Of a stretch of DNA of 52,193 nt, positions 42,432 through 51,373 are shown piece by piece. A program made the translations under genes and the position numbers. Each line of letters opens with the position of its first letter. Positions within the stretch are counted from its first letter, which is position 1. The stretch comes from Clostridia bacterium (GTDB lineage: Bacteria > Bacillota > Clostridia > CAKSNL01 > HGM11501), in assembly GCA_900766735.1 (NCBI GenBank), contig CAAFWO010000025.1, positions 1 through 52,193 on the forward strand, written 5' to 3'. The notes below the pieces were generated by a model, which worked only from the letters and a program-made list of their open reading frames with translations, was not told the origin of the DNA and searched no databases.

Positions 42432-43454
42432 ATGCCGCTTCTTTCGAGAAATATCGGTATAGATTTGGGAACAGCCAATACACGTATATATATTGAAGAT
42501 CAGGGGATCGTTTTGGACGAAGCGTCCGCTGTGGCATATGACACCAAGCACAAAAAGATTGTCGGTATAGGTGACGAGGCAAAGAGTATGCTCGGGCGCA
42601 CGCCTTCTGCGATAGAGGTTATTTATCCGCTCCGCGACGGTGTGATCGCGGACTATAAGATGGCCGAGATCATGCTTCGCACTCTTTTGGAAAAAGCAAT
42701 GCATAAACATGCGTTTTTCGGCCCTAAAATCGTTATCGGCGTTCCGTCCGAAGCGACGGAGGTTGAAAAAAGAGCGGTTGAGGATGTTGTCTTAAGATGC
42801 GGCGCTAAAGAGGTCACGGTAATTGAAGAGCCTATCGCGTCGGCGAAGGGACTTGGGCTTAACATAAATTCAAGCGAGGCCAATATGATAGTTGACATCG
42901 GCGGCGGAACGACGGAGGTGACCGTTATTTCGCTTATGGGTATCGCGACTGGAAGCTCCATAAGAATCGCGGGCGACGCGATGGACGAGGCCATTATAAA
43001 CTATGTCAAAAGAAACTTCTCGCTTCTGATCGGCCAGCCGACGGCGAATATGATCAAAAATTCGATCGGCTCGGCAACGGCGTATGAGGGCGAGATGCCG
43101 ATGGATTTCAAGGGGCGCGACCTTTTGTCCGGGCTACCGAAAACGCAGTCGATAACTCCCGAACAGGTGCGTGAGGCATTGACGGATTATGTGACGGCGG
43201 TTTTGGAATGCATCAGAAAAGTGCTTGAAAAAACTCCTCCCGAGCTTACGGGAGACATAACGGCAAACGGAATATATCTGACCGGCGGTGGCGGAGCGTT
43301 AAAGGGGCTTGACGAATATCTCGCGTCCGAGACGGGACTTAAGGTCTCGGTTGCGGAAAACTCGTCGACCTGTCTTGCCGAAGGTATCGGCAAGCTTATG
43401 GCAGAGCCGGGGGCGCTTAAAAACTACCGCATTATCGCTAAAAAGAATAAGTGA
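42432..43454 (+). CDS. mreB: Rod shape-determining protein MreB
   Basis: MreB is the actin-like filament protein that guides lateral wall synthesis. The 340-residue protein has the actin-fold phosphate loop IGIDLGTANTRI (about 9-20), the VGVPSE-type segment (IGVPSEAT), DIGGGTTEV, and YLTGGGGALKG. The length is typical. It is the first gene of mreBCD, four bases after maf. The cell is therefore likely rod-shaped. Confidence 0.97.
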   Translation: MPLLSRNIGIDLGTANTRIYIEDQGIVLDEASAVAYDTKHKKIVGIGDEAKSMLGRTPSAIEVIYPLRDGVIADYKMAEIMLRTLLEKAMHKHAFFGPKIVIGVPSEATEVEKRAVEDVVLRCGAKEVTVIEEPIASAKGLGLNINSSEANMIVDIGGGTTEVTVISLMGIATGSSIRIAGDAMDEAIINYVKRNFSLLIGQPTANMIKNSIGSATAYEGEMPMDFKGRDLLSGLPKTQSITPEQVREALTDYVTAVLECIRKVLEKTPPELTGDITANGIYLTGGGGALKGLDEYLASETGLKVSVAENSSTCLAEGIGKLMAEPGALKNYRIIAKKNK

Positions 43455-43471
43455 TCGGCTGGTGAAATCAA

Positions 43472-44287
43472 TTGAAAAAAAGAATATTTAAAATCGGTAT
43501 TTTGGTTGCCGTCATTTTAGTCTGTATGATAATATCGACCGTCGAGTCCGATAAAAACAGGATCGTGAGCGATATAACGGGCATTGTGGCGACACCTTTT
43601 CAGAAAGCGATCGTCGCGGTCAACAATATGATCGATTACGGCGGCGATTATTTTCAGGATATGCGGGCACTTAAGGAGGAAAATTCCGAGCTTAAATCGA
43701 AAATAATATTAATGGAGGAAAAGATCACCGAGAGCGACGAGATACGCTCCGAAAATGAGAGGCTTCGCACACTTGTTGATCTTAAAGAGAAAAATAAAAA
43801 TTACGATATGACCGGCGCTTCCGTGACGGCGATCGACCCTTCGGGGTGGTATTCTTATTTTATCATCGATAAGGGTACGAACGACGGACTATCGAAAAAT
43901 TCTGTCGTTCTTGACTCCGGCGGCGTTTTGGGAAGGATCGATAAGATCGGCAGTACATGGGCAAAGGTCGTGACGATAACAGAGCCGGGAACCGCCTGCG
44001 GAGCGGAGATCTCCAGAACCGGGGATACCGGAATCATCGAGGGCGATTCGGTGCTTGACGGGCTTTGCAAGATGACGTCGATCGGCAAGGAAACAAACAT
44101 TACCCCGGGCGACTACATAGTAACATCGGGAAGCGGAGATGTGTATCCGGCAGGGCTTACCATCGGCCGCATCAAGGAAATAAAGGACGGGGAAATATCA
44201 AGAACGGCGATAGTTGAGCCGACGGGTAACGTCAAGACCCCGAAAGAGGTTATGGTTATCAAAAATAATACTGTCAGTGCGGAATAA
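43472..44287 (+). CDS. mreC: Rod shape-determining protein MreC
   Basis: MreC links MreB to extracytoplasmic wall enzymes. The 271-residue protein has a single N-terminal membrane helix (about 5-22), a coiled coil (about 62-105) and the beta-rich C-terminal domain with DPSGWYSYFIIDKGTNDGL and later GDYIVTSG. The start is TTG at 43472; the ribosome binding site is weak (GGTGA). Order and length match other Firmicutes. Confidence 0.95.
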   Translation: MKKRIFKIGILVAVILVCMIISTVESDKNRIVSDITGIVATPFQKAIVAVNNMIDYGGDYFQDMRALKEENSELKSKIILMEEKITESDEIRSENERLRTLVDLKEKNKNYDMTGASVTAIDPSGWYSYFIIDKGTNDGLSKNSVVLDSGGVLGRIDKIGSTWAKVVTITEPGTACGAEISRTGDTGIIEGDSVLDGLCKMTSIGKETNITPGDYIVTSGSGDVYPAGLTIGRIKEIKDGEISRTAIVEPTGNVKTPKEVMVIKNNTVSAE

Positions 44288-44304
44288 AAAAGGAGGGTTG
44301 CTTT

Positions 44305-44814
44305 TTGAAATGGCGCATAAAATACATAATTCATTTTTTAATAGTTCTGGCCGCGTTCTTTTTTCAGAGCAGCCCGCTTATAAGAAAATTTTCGGTTGTC
44401 GACGTGTGGCCGAATATGGTTTTTATTCTGATTTTTGTCTATGCTCTTTATTTAAAAGAGGAGGAGACTATAGCCGATGCATTTATTATAGGCTCGGTCA
44501 TAGATCTTATTTTCGGCGAAATATATGGCGTCAATGCGCTTTTGCTGGTTTTATTCACATGCCTGTTTTATTTTCTCAACAGGTTTATTTACAGCGAAAG
44601 CTTTCTTTCGGTATTCGCATATTCGTTTGTTGCGACGGCTCTTTTTGAGGGCGTGTTCGTTTTGATCAACCTTTCTGCATGGAAAAGCGGCGCATTTTTG
44701 CCTCAGATGATAGAAAGATACCTGATAAAATGCGTGTATAATGCTTTGTTTGCCTTGATAGCGTTTGCGGTCGCGAGAAAAGTGCACATTAAGAAACAGG
44801 AGGTGCGCTTTTGA
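44305..44814 (+). CDS. mreD: Rod shape-determining protein MreD
   Basis: MreD is the polytopic membrane partner of MreC. The 169-residue protein has about five membrane segments and the family features (an N-terminal hydrophobic run, then DVWPNMVFILIFVYALY and an acidic residue in GSVIDLIFGEIYG). The start is TTG at 44305 behind AGGAGG. It overlaps the PBP2 gene start. Confidence 0.92.
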   Translation: MKWRIKYIIHFLIVLAAFFFQSSPLIRKFSVVDVWPNMVFILIFVYALYLKEEETIADAFIIGSVIDLIFGEIYGVNALLLVLFTCLFYFLNRFIYSESFLSVFAYSFVATALFEGVFVLINLSAWKSGAFLPQMIERYLIKCVYNALFALIAFAVARKVHIKKQEVRF

Positions 44815-46829
44815 TGAAGAACAGACCGAGATATATTTTTGTCATTGTTATGATTGCTCTCTTCGGCGTTCTTTGCGTTGCAAGGCTTTCGTCGCTCCAG
44901 ATAATCCACGGCGAGGAGAACTATAAAAAGAGCCTTTCAAGAACGCAGAGGACGGTTGTGCAGACAGCGCCGAGAGGCGAATTTTACGACAGATACGGAA
45001 GGCTGATCGTCGCAAACAGAATGGGATTCACGGTCGAATTTCAACGTGTTAAGGGAATGAGGGACGACGAGATAAATTCAATCATTCTTAAGGTCAATTC
45101 GATCCTTGCCGCCAACGGCGACATGCCGGCGTCCGACGAGCTTCCGATAAGCGCGGCGGCACCGTATGAATTTAAGTTTTCAACGGAGGAAGAGGCGTTT
45201 AACTGGAAAAAACAGTTTAAGATTCCCGAAGAATACACCGCTTCCGAGTGTATAGAGTATTACACAAAAGAATTTAACATAGAGGGCGTTTCCGAAAGCG
45301 ACAGAAGAACGCTTGTCGGCGTCAGATACACGATGCTGATCCGCGGATTCGGAACGAGCATTTCATACACTCTGGCGGACGATGTGTCGCAGGACACCGT
45401 TGTTTCGATAAAAGAACATTACGACGAGTACCGCGGAGTCAACATTTTGTCAGAGCCGGTTCGCGAGTATCCGTACGGCAGCATGGCGGTGCACATTTTG
45501 GGGCGTGTCGCTCCGATTAACAGCACGGAATATGAGGCACTTAAGGAAAAGGGCTATAACTTCAACGATTCGATCGGTAAAGAAGGACTTGAAAAATATT
45601 TAGAGGATCAGCTCAGAGGAAAGTCCGGCAAGGCGGTCGCCGAGCAGGACAAGGACGGACATTTCGTCGCTTTTTCCGAGGTTGATGCGGCAGAGAGCGG
45701 AAACTCCGCCTTTTTAACAATCGACATTGATGTTCAGCTTGCCGCGGAGAAGGCGATAAAAGATACTGTTGCCGACATTTATGCCCACAGCTCGGAGACG
45801 AAGCACGGACGGGACGTGGCAGGTGCGGCGGCGGTGGCTGTTGATGTCAATACGGGCGAGATCATATGCATCGCGTCATATCCCGATTATGACGTTACGA
45901 AGTACAGCAAAGACTATTCAAAACTCTTAAACGATAAAAATAAGCCACTGTTTAACCGCGCGCTGGCAGGAACATATTCTCCCGGTTCGACGTTTAAGAT
46001 GCTTGTCGGGATCGCCGCGCTTGAAAACGACGTTATAACACCGAACACGGTTATTCACGATAAGGTAATATATGAGCTCGGAAAGAGCAGGTTCAAATGC
46101 CTTCACGACCACGGAGACGTTAATGTTTCCGGCGCGATCAAGGATTCGTGTAACTACTTTTTCTATACCGTCGGTTACGAGATGGGGATCGACAAGATCG
46201 TCGACTGCGCAAAGCAGTTCGGCCTCGGCGAATACAGCGGGATCGAGCTTAAAGATGAAGAAGCGAAAGGAACCATCGCGTCGCCGGAGGAAAAGGCGGA
46301 GAGGAACGAACCGTGGTATGACGGATATACGCTTCAGGCCGCGATCGGACAGGATGATAACAAGTTTACTCCTATCCAGCTCGCTTCATATGTTGCGCAG
46401 ATAGCAAACGGCGGAGTGAGATATACTCCGCACCTTATAAAGGGCATAAACTCATACGATACCGAAAACGTTGTCAGCACGACCGAGATAACCGAAGCGG
46501 GAAGGGCTGAAGTCGGCAAAGAAGATATGGATGCTATAAGATACGGTATGCGCCTTGTGGCAGAAGGTGGAACGGCGGCGGACTATTTTAAGGATTACCC
46601 GATAGCGGTTGCCGCGAAGACCGGTACTGCCGAGGTTTACGGCGGAAGCGACAACGGAATATTCGTCGCGTATGCGCCGTATGACAATCCGCAGATCGCC
46701 GTTGCGGTCGTTATCGAGCGAAGCGGCGGAGGATATTACTGCGGCCCGGTCGCAAAGGCTATAATCGACGCTTATCTTAATGCGGAAAATTCGCCCGAGT
46801 CAACCGTCGGGATCGATAAACTCTATTAA
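44814..46829 (+). CDS. mrdA: Penicillin-binding protein 2 (cell elongation transpeptidase)
   Basis: This class B PBP cross-links peptidoglycan during lateral growth. The ~671-residue protein has one N-terminal membrane anchor (about 7-25), the dimerisation domain (about 50-240) and the transpeptidase domain. The active-site motifs are STFK (Ser near residue 392), SCN (near 445) and KTGTAE (near 602). AGGAGG at 44798-44803 fits both an ATG at 44814 and the in-frame TTG at 44811. The mreBCD-mrdA order is conserved. rodA, its usual partner polymerase, is not adjacent. Confidence 0.95.
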   Translation: MKNRPRYIFVIVMIALFGVLCVARLSSLQIIHGEENYKKSLSRTQRTVVQTAPRGEFYDRYGRLIVANRMGFTVEFQRVKGMRDDEINSIILKVNSILAANGDMPASDELPISAAAPYEFKFSTEEEAFNWKKQFKIPEEYTASECIEYYTKEFNIEGVSESDRRTLVGVRYTMLIRGFGTSISYTLADDVSQDTVVSIKEHYDEYRGVNILSEPVREYPYGSMAVHILGRVAPINSTEYEALKEKGYNFNDSIGKEGLEKYLEDQLRGKSGKAVAEQDKDGHFVAFSEVDAAESGNSAFLTIDIDVQLAAEKAIKDTVADIYAHSSETKHGRDVAGAAAVAVDVNTGEIICIASYPDYDVTKYSKDYSKLLNDKNKPLFNRALAGTYSPGSTFKMLVGIAALENDVITPNTVIHDKVIYELGKSRFKCLHDHGDVNVSGAIKDSCNYFFYTVGYEMGIDKIVDCAKQFGLGEYSGIELKDEEAKGTIASPEEKAERNEPWYDGYTLQAAIGQDDNKFTPIQLASYVAQIANGGVRYTPHLIKGINSYDTENVVSTTEITEAGRAEVGKEDMDAIRYGMRLVAEGGTAADYFKDYPIAVAAKTGTAEVYGGSDNGIFVAYAPYDNPQIAVAVVIERSGGGYYCGPVAKAIIDAYLNAENSPESTVGIDKLY

Positions 46830-46843
46830 AGGAGGGCAATGTA

Positions 46844-47626
46844 TTGGGCAAAACTGTGGTTATAACGTCCGGCAAGGGCGGAGTCGGGAAGACGACGGTG
46901 ACGGCAAATGTCGGCACGGCGCTTTCGATGATCGGAAAACGCGTTTTACTGATCGACACCGACACGGGACTCAGAAACCTTGATATGATAATGGGAATCG
47001 AGGATAAGGCACTTTATAATGTGATCGATGTCGCCGAAAAAACGTGCAACCTTGACGGGGCGGCGGTTCAGTCGGCAAGGTTTCCCAATCTTTACATCCT
47101 TCCGGCATCGCAGACAAGGGATAAAGAAGAGCTTGATGAAGAAAAATTCAAAGAGCTCTGCGATGAGGCGAAAAAGCGGTTTGACTATGTTTTGATCGAC
47201 TGCCCGGCCGGAATCGAATACGGGTTTCACTGTGCGCTTTACCCGGCGGACGAAGCTGTGATAGTGACAGTGCCCGATAAAGCCGCGATGAGAGATGCCG
47301 ACCGCGTTGCCGGAATAATCGAAACACAGTTTAAGAATGTCAAAGAGATAAGGCTCTGCATAAACAGGCTCATTCCGGAGCTTTCGGATTCCGGGCTTAC
47401 CGCAGGGTCGGCCGAGGCGCTTTTCACGGTTGCCGTCAAGCTCATCGGCATTGTGCCGGAGGATCCCAATATTTTGATCGACGCATATAATTCCGAACTG
47501 TCGGTAAATAACAGGCGTTCTTTGGCAGGGCGCGCATTTAAGAACATTGCCTGCCGGCTGGACGGGATCGATATAAAGCTTTTGAAGCTTAACAAAAGAA
47601 GACTTTTCAAAAAAAGATACAGATAG
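46844..47626 (+). CDS. minD: Septum site-determining ATPase MinD
   Basis: MinD is a membrane-associated ParA-type ATPase that positions the division inhibitor MinC. The 260-residue protein has the deviant Walker A GKGGVGKTTV (about 9-18), the switch I region with DTDTGLRNLD and DCPAGIEYG. The C-terminus is very basic (KRRLFKKRYR preceded by IKLLKL), consistent with an amphipathic membrane-targeting helix. The start is TTG at 46844 behind GGAGG. minC is not in the 14-base gap before it and minE is not in the 15-base gap after it. Confidence 0.95.
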   Translation: MGKTVVITSGKGGVGKTTVTANVGTALSMIGKRVLLIDTDTGLRNLDMIMGIEDKALYNVIDVAEKTCNLDGAAVQSARFPNLYILPASQTRDKEELDEEKFKELCDEAKKRFDYVLIDCPAGIEYGFHCALYPADEAVIVTVPDKAAMRDADRVAGIIETQFKNVKEIRLCINRLIPELSDSGLTAGSAEALFTVAVKLIGIVPEDPNILIDAYNSELSVNNRRSLAGRAFKNIACRLDGIDIKLLKLNKRRLFKKRYR

Positions 47627-47641
47627 AAAGGCGGAGGAAAA

Positions 47642-48052
47642 ATGAATATTGCATTGATTGCGCATGATAAGAAAAAAGGACTTATGACCGAGTTTTGTCT
47701 GGCATACAAAAGCGTTCTTGCCAAGCATACGCTTGTTGCAACAGGCACGACCGGAAGCCTTGTTGAAGAAACGACCGGGCTTAAGGTGAAAAAATTCCTT
47801 CCCGGAAGAGAGGGCGGATCGGAGCAGATAGCGGCCAGGATCGCATATAACGAGATCGATATGGTTCTGTCGTTCAGAGACCCCTTTGCACAGAGCTATG
47901 AGCCTGACATGCAGTCGCTTTTCAAGCTTTGCGACATGCACACCGTTCCGCTTGCGACCAACGTTGCGACGGCGGAGGCCCTCATACATAGCTTATCCCG
48001 CGGCGATCTTGATTACAGAGATTATATGCGTGAGGACGGCGGCAAATTTTAA
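47642..48052 (+). CDS. mgsA: Methylglyoxal synthase homologue lacking two known catalytic residues
   Basis: Methylglyoxal synthase turns dihydroxyacetone phosphate into methylglyoxal. The 136-residue protein keeps the MGS fold motifs: IALIAHDKKK (H8-D9, matching E. coli H19-D20), ATGTTGSL for phosphate binding, an Asp in FRDPF, and PLATNVATAEA. However, the catalytic Asp of SGPxGGDQQ (E. coli D71) is Ser (S60 in GREGGSEQ), and the His of VPHDPD (E. coli H98) is Tyr (Y86 in SYEPD). The phosphate-contacting SGP is PGR. Either it is a catalytically altered enzyme or a binding protein. It follows minD, where mgsA is usual. The family is certain; the activity is doubtful. Confidence 0.85.
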   Translation: MNIALIAHDKKKGLMTEFCLAYKSVLAKHTLVATGTTGSLVEETTGLKVKKFLPGREGGSEQIAARIAYNEIDMVLSFRDPFAQSYEPDMQSLFKLCDMHTVPLATNVATAEALIHSLSRGDLDYRDYMREDGGKF

Positions 48053-48073
48053 GAAAGAGAAGATTATGACAAT

Positions 48074-49882
48074 ATGACTAAATCGAGAATGGAGCGCATC
48101 AGGAATTTTTCTATCATTGCGCACATTGACCACGGAAAGTCCACGCTTGCGGACAGACTTATCGAGCTTACCGGTACTGTCGAAAAGCGCGATATGGACA
48201 ACCAGATATTAGACGATATGGAGCTTGAAAGAGAGCGCGGAATAACCATTAAGGCGCGCGCTGTCCGGCTTTTTTATGACTATCAGGGCGAAAAATATGA
48301 GCTTAATTTAATAGATACGCCCGGCCATGTCGACTTTAACTACGAGGTTTCGCGAAGCCTTGCGGCATGCGAGGGTGCGGTACTTGTTGTTGACGCGTCG
48401 CAGGGAATTGAGGCGCAGACTCTGGCAAACACCTATCTTGCGCTTGACGCGGATCTTGAGATCATGCCGGTCATAAATAAGATCGACCTTCCGAGCGCAC
48501 GGCCTGAGGAGATCGCAAAAGAGATCGAGGACGTTATCGGCATTCCGGCGGACGACGCGCCGAGAATTTCCGCAAAGACCGGGCTTAACGTTGAGTCTGT
48601 TCTTTCGGCGATAGTTGAAAAGATACCCGCACCGACGGGCGATGAGACAGCACCCTTAAAGGCACTGATATTCGACTCATATTACGACAGCTACAGGGGC
48701 GTTATCGTTTACTGCCGAATCAGAGAAGGCAGTGTTTCGCCCGGTCAGAAGATCAGATTTATGGCGACAGGCAAGGAGTTTGAGGTTGTTGAAACGGGAT
48801 ATTTAAAGCCCGAGAAGATGGAGGCAACCGCTTCCTTAAAGGCCGGCGAGGTCGGCTATATCACGGCGAGCATAAAGAGCGTCCGCGATGTTCGGGTCGG
48901 CGACACGGTGACGCTTGCGGCTGATCCGGCCGATGAACCGCTTCCCGGCTACAAGGCGGTAAACCCGATGGTGTTCTGCGGAATCTACCCGGCGGACGGT
49001 TCGAAATACGGCGACCTTCGCGATGCATTGGAAAAGCTTAAGCTCAACGACGCGTCGCTCACATTTGAGGCTGAAACATCGCAGGCCTTAGGGTTCGGAT
49101 TCAGATGCGGATTTTTGGGACTGCTTCATATGGAGGTCATTCAGGAGCGCCTGGAGCGCGAATATAATCTCGACCTTGTGACGACGGCGCCCAGCGTTGT
49201 TTATAAGATCACGAAGACGGACGGAGAGACTGTGATGGTCGACAACCCGGCAAACCTTCCCAAGCCTTCTGAGATTAAGACGATGTATGAGCCGATGGTC
49301 AAGGCCGATATAATGACGCCGACAGAATATGTCGGTTCGATAATGGAGCTTTGCCAGGACAGGCGCGGCGTCTATAACGGAATGACATATATTGACGAGG
49401 GCAGAACGCAGATACACTACGATCTTCCGCTAAACGAGATCATATATGACTTTTTTGACGCGTTGAAGTCCCGAACCAAAGGTTATGCGTCGTTTGACTA
49501 CGAGCTTTCAGGCTATGCCGAGAGCAAGCTCGTTAAACTTGATATTTTGTTAAACGGCGATCTTGTCGATGCGCTTTCGTTTATCGTTCATGAGGAAAAG
49601 GCATATGCTCGCGCAAGGAGAATTGCCGAAAAGCTTAAAGAGGTCATTCCGCGCCAGCTGTTCGAGATTCCGATACAGGCGGCGATCGGCTCCAAGATCA
49701 TCGCGAGAGAAACAGTTAAGGCAATGAGAAAAGACGTTTTGGCAAAATGCTACGGCGGCGATATAACCAGAAAGAAGAAGCTTTTGGAAAAGCAGAAGGA
49801 AGGAAAGAAGAGAATGCGCCAGGTCGGAACTGTTGAGGTGCCGCAGGAGGCATTTATGGCCGTGCTTAAGTTAGATGAGTAA
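48074..49882 (+). CDS. lepA: Elongation factor 4 (LepA)
   Basis: LepA is a ribosomal GTPase that can back-translocate stalled ribosomes and affects initiation. The 602-residue protein has the G domain with AHIDHGKST (about 15-23), the switch II DTPGHVDF and NKIDL, then EF-G-like domains and the LepA-specific C-terminal domain (from about 490). The length is standard. The ribosome binding site is weak (GAGAAG); an in-frame ATG at 48089 is a possible alternative start. Confidence 0.97.
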   Translation: MTKSRMERIRNFSIIAHIDHGKSTLADRLIELTGTVEKRDMDNQILDDMELERERGITIKARAVRLFYDYQGEKYELNLIDTPGHVDFNYEVSRSLAACEGAVLVVDASQGIEAQTLANTYLALDADLEIMPVINKIDLPSARPEEIAKEIEDVIGIPADDAPRISAKTGLNVESVLSAIVEKIPAPTGDETAPLKALIFDSYYDSYRGVIVYCRIREGSVSPGQKIRFMATGKEFEVVETGYLKPEKMEATASLKAGEVGYITASIKSVRDVRVGDTVTLAADPADEPLPGYKAVNPMVFCGIYPADGSKYGDLRDALEKLKLNDASLTFEAETSQALGFGFRCGFLGLLHMEVIQERLEREYNLDLVTTAPSVVYKITKTDGETVMVDNPANLPKPSEIKTMYEPMVKADIMTPTEYVGSIMELCQDRRGVYNGMTYIDEGRTQIHYDLPLNEIIYDFFDALKSRTKGYASFDYELSGYAESKLVKLDILLNGDLVDALSFIVHEEKAYARARRIAEKLKEVIPRQLFEIPIQAAIGSKIIARETVKAMRKDVLAKCYGGDITRKKKLLEKQKEGKKRMRQVGTVEVPQEAFMAVLKLDE

Positions 49883-50945
49883 CGGAATTTACATTCACAT
49901 TCCTTTTTGCCTGTCAAAGTGCGCCTACTGTGATTTTAATTCAAAAGCCGGCGCGCTTTATCTGGCAGAGGACTATATCACATCGCTGATCGGCGAGATG
50001 AAAAAGTTTCGGGGCATTACGGCGGACAGCGTCTATATCGGCGGCGGAACGCCGACCGTGCTTTCCGATGAACTCACCGAAAAGCTTTTGTATAGCGTAA
50101 ACGACATTTTTTCTCTTCCGCCGGACACGGAGTTTACAGTTGAGTCCAACCCGGCGACGGCGGACGTGAAAAAGTATAGGCTTTTGAAAAAATACGGCGT
50201 CAACCGGTTGAGCATCGGTGTTCAGTCCTTTAACGATAACGAGCTTTTGGCGTTGTCGAGGATTCATTCGTCCCGTGATGCGGTAAATGCGGTTCTTTTT
50301 GCAAAGGAGTCAGGCTTTACAAATATCGGGATCGACCTTATGGAGGGAATTCCGGAGCAGACCTTAAAAAGCCTCGAACATTCTTTGGAAGAAGCACTGA
50401 AGCTTGACGTTAAGCATATAAGCGTCTATTCGCTCATAATTGAAGAGGGAACGCCGTTTTACAAAGACACACCGCCCCTTCCGAGTGAAGATAAGGAGCG
50501 AGAAATGTATTCGCTCACCAAAAAGATGCTCTCAGAGAATGGCTTTTTGCACTATGAAATCTCAAACTATGCAAAAGAGGGCTTTCGCTCGCGGCACAAC
50601 ACGAAGTACTGGACACGCGAAGATTATTACGGGTTCGGCGCGGGTGCGCATTCGTTTTACGGCAATGTGAGATATGAAAATATCCGTGACATAAAGTCTT
50701 ACATAGCATCTTGCGATAAGACCGCAGCCAAAACTATAATTTCAGAAACCGAGGCAGAATACGAGCGATTTATGCTCGGATTCAGAATGCTTGACGGATT
50801 TGACACAAAAGGGCATTTCAAGGATAAAATAAATAAATTAAAGCAAGATGGGCTAATTGTCATAAAAGGATCGTCAGCGCGTCTTTCCGAACGCGGAGAG
50901 GATCTTGCCAATCTTGTTTTTATGGAATTTTTGGGTGATGACTGA
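49875..50945 (+). CDS. hemW: Radical SAM heme-binding protein HemW
   Basis: HemW resembles oxygen-independent coproporphyrinogen III oxidase but is thought to be a heme chaperone. The 356-residue protein has the cluster motif CLSKCAYCDF (about residues 12-21), GGGTPTVL, and the HNTKYW segment (HNxxYW) that distinguishes HemW-like proteins from true HemN. It overlaps lepA by eight bases, a common pairing in Firmicutes. It and HemZ are the only porphyrin-related genes in the window. Confidence 0.93.
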   Translation: MSNGIYIHIPFCLSKCAYCDFNSKAGALYLAEDYITSLIGEMKKFRGITADSVYIGGGTPTVLSDELTEKLLYSVNDIFSLPPDTEFTVESNPATADVKKYRLLKKYGVNRLSIGVQSFNDNELLALSRIHSSRDAVNAVLFAKESGFTNIGIDLMEGIPEQTLKSLEHSLEEALKLDVKHISVYSLIIEEGTPFYKDTPPLPSEDKEREMYSLTKKMLSENGFLHYEISNYAKEGFRSRHNTKYWTREDYYGFGAGAHSFYGNVRYENIRDIKSYIASCDKTAAKTIISETEAEYERFMLGFRMLDGFDTKGHFKDKINKLKQDGLIVIKGSSARLSERGEDLANLVFMEFLGDD

Positions 50946-50947
50946 TC

Positions 50948-51373
50948 ATGAAAAAACTTTCGGCGCGCGAGAGCGCTGTCAGAAACTGCTGCCTTTCCAA
51001 GCAGACGAAGAAGACCCTGGAACTTAAATTACGTGCAAAAGGTTTTTCTGAGGAAGAGATCGCCTCGTCGGTCGAGGCGATGGAGGAAATCGGATATATT
51101 GATGAAGATGAATATGCGCGTGCATTTGTCCGCGACAGCTATAAAATAAAAAAACACGGCCGCATCAGAATCATAAATGAGCTTGTGCTCCGCGGTATCA
51201 GCCGTGAAAAAGCCGAAAAGACTGTTCGCAATTACGGGGCGGACGAATGCGAGATAATCCGCGAGACGATTGAGAAGCGCTTTGACAAAAATAGCGACAA
51301 AGCAAAGATATTTAAGTATTTTTACTCACGCGGATTTGAGGCGGACGACATAAGGAGATGTATCGATGAATAA
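50948..51373 (+). CDS. recX: Regulatory protein RecX
   Basis: RecX modulates RecA filaments. The 141-residue protein consists of three-helix repeats with the family landmarks LELKLRAKGFSEEEI, IDEDEYARAFVRD and GRIRIINELVLRGIS. The length is typical of short RecX. It starts three bases after hemW and overlaps rimO by eight bases. recA itself is not present here. Confidence 0.9.
   Translation: MKKLSARESAVRNCCLSKQTKKTLELKLRAKGFSEEEIASSVEAMEEIGYIDEDEYARAFVRDSYKIKKHGRIRIINELVLRGISREKAEKTVRNYGADECEIIRETIEKRFDKNSDKAKIFKYFYSRGFEADDIRRCIDE

Noticed and set aside
46946..47989. A 347-codon minus-strand open frame across minD and mgsA
   Set aside because: It spans two well-supported + strand genes, has no family resemblance and has a Cys/Arg/His-rich shadow composition.
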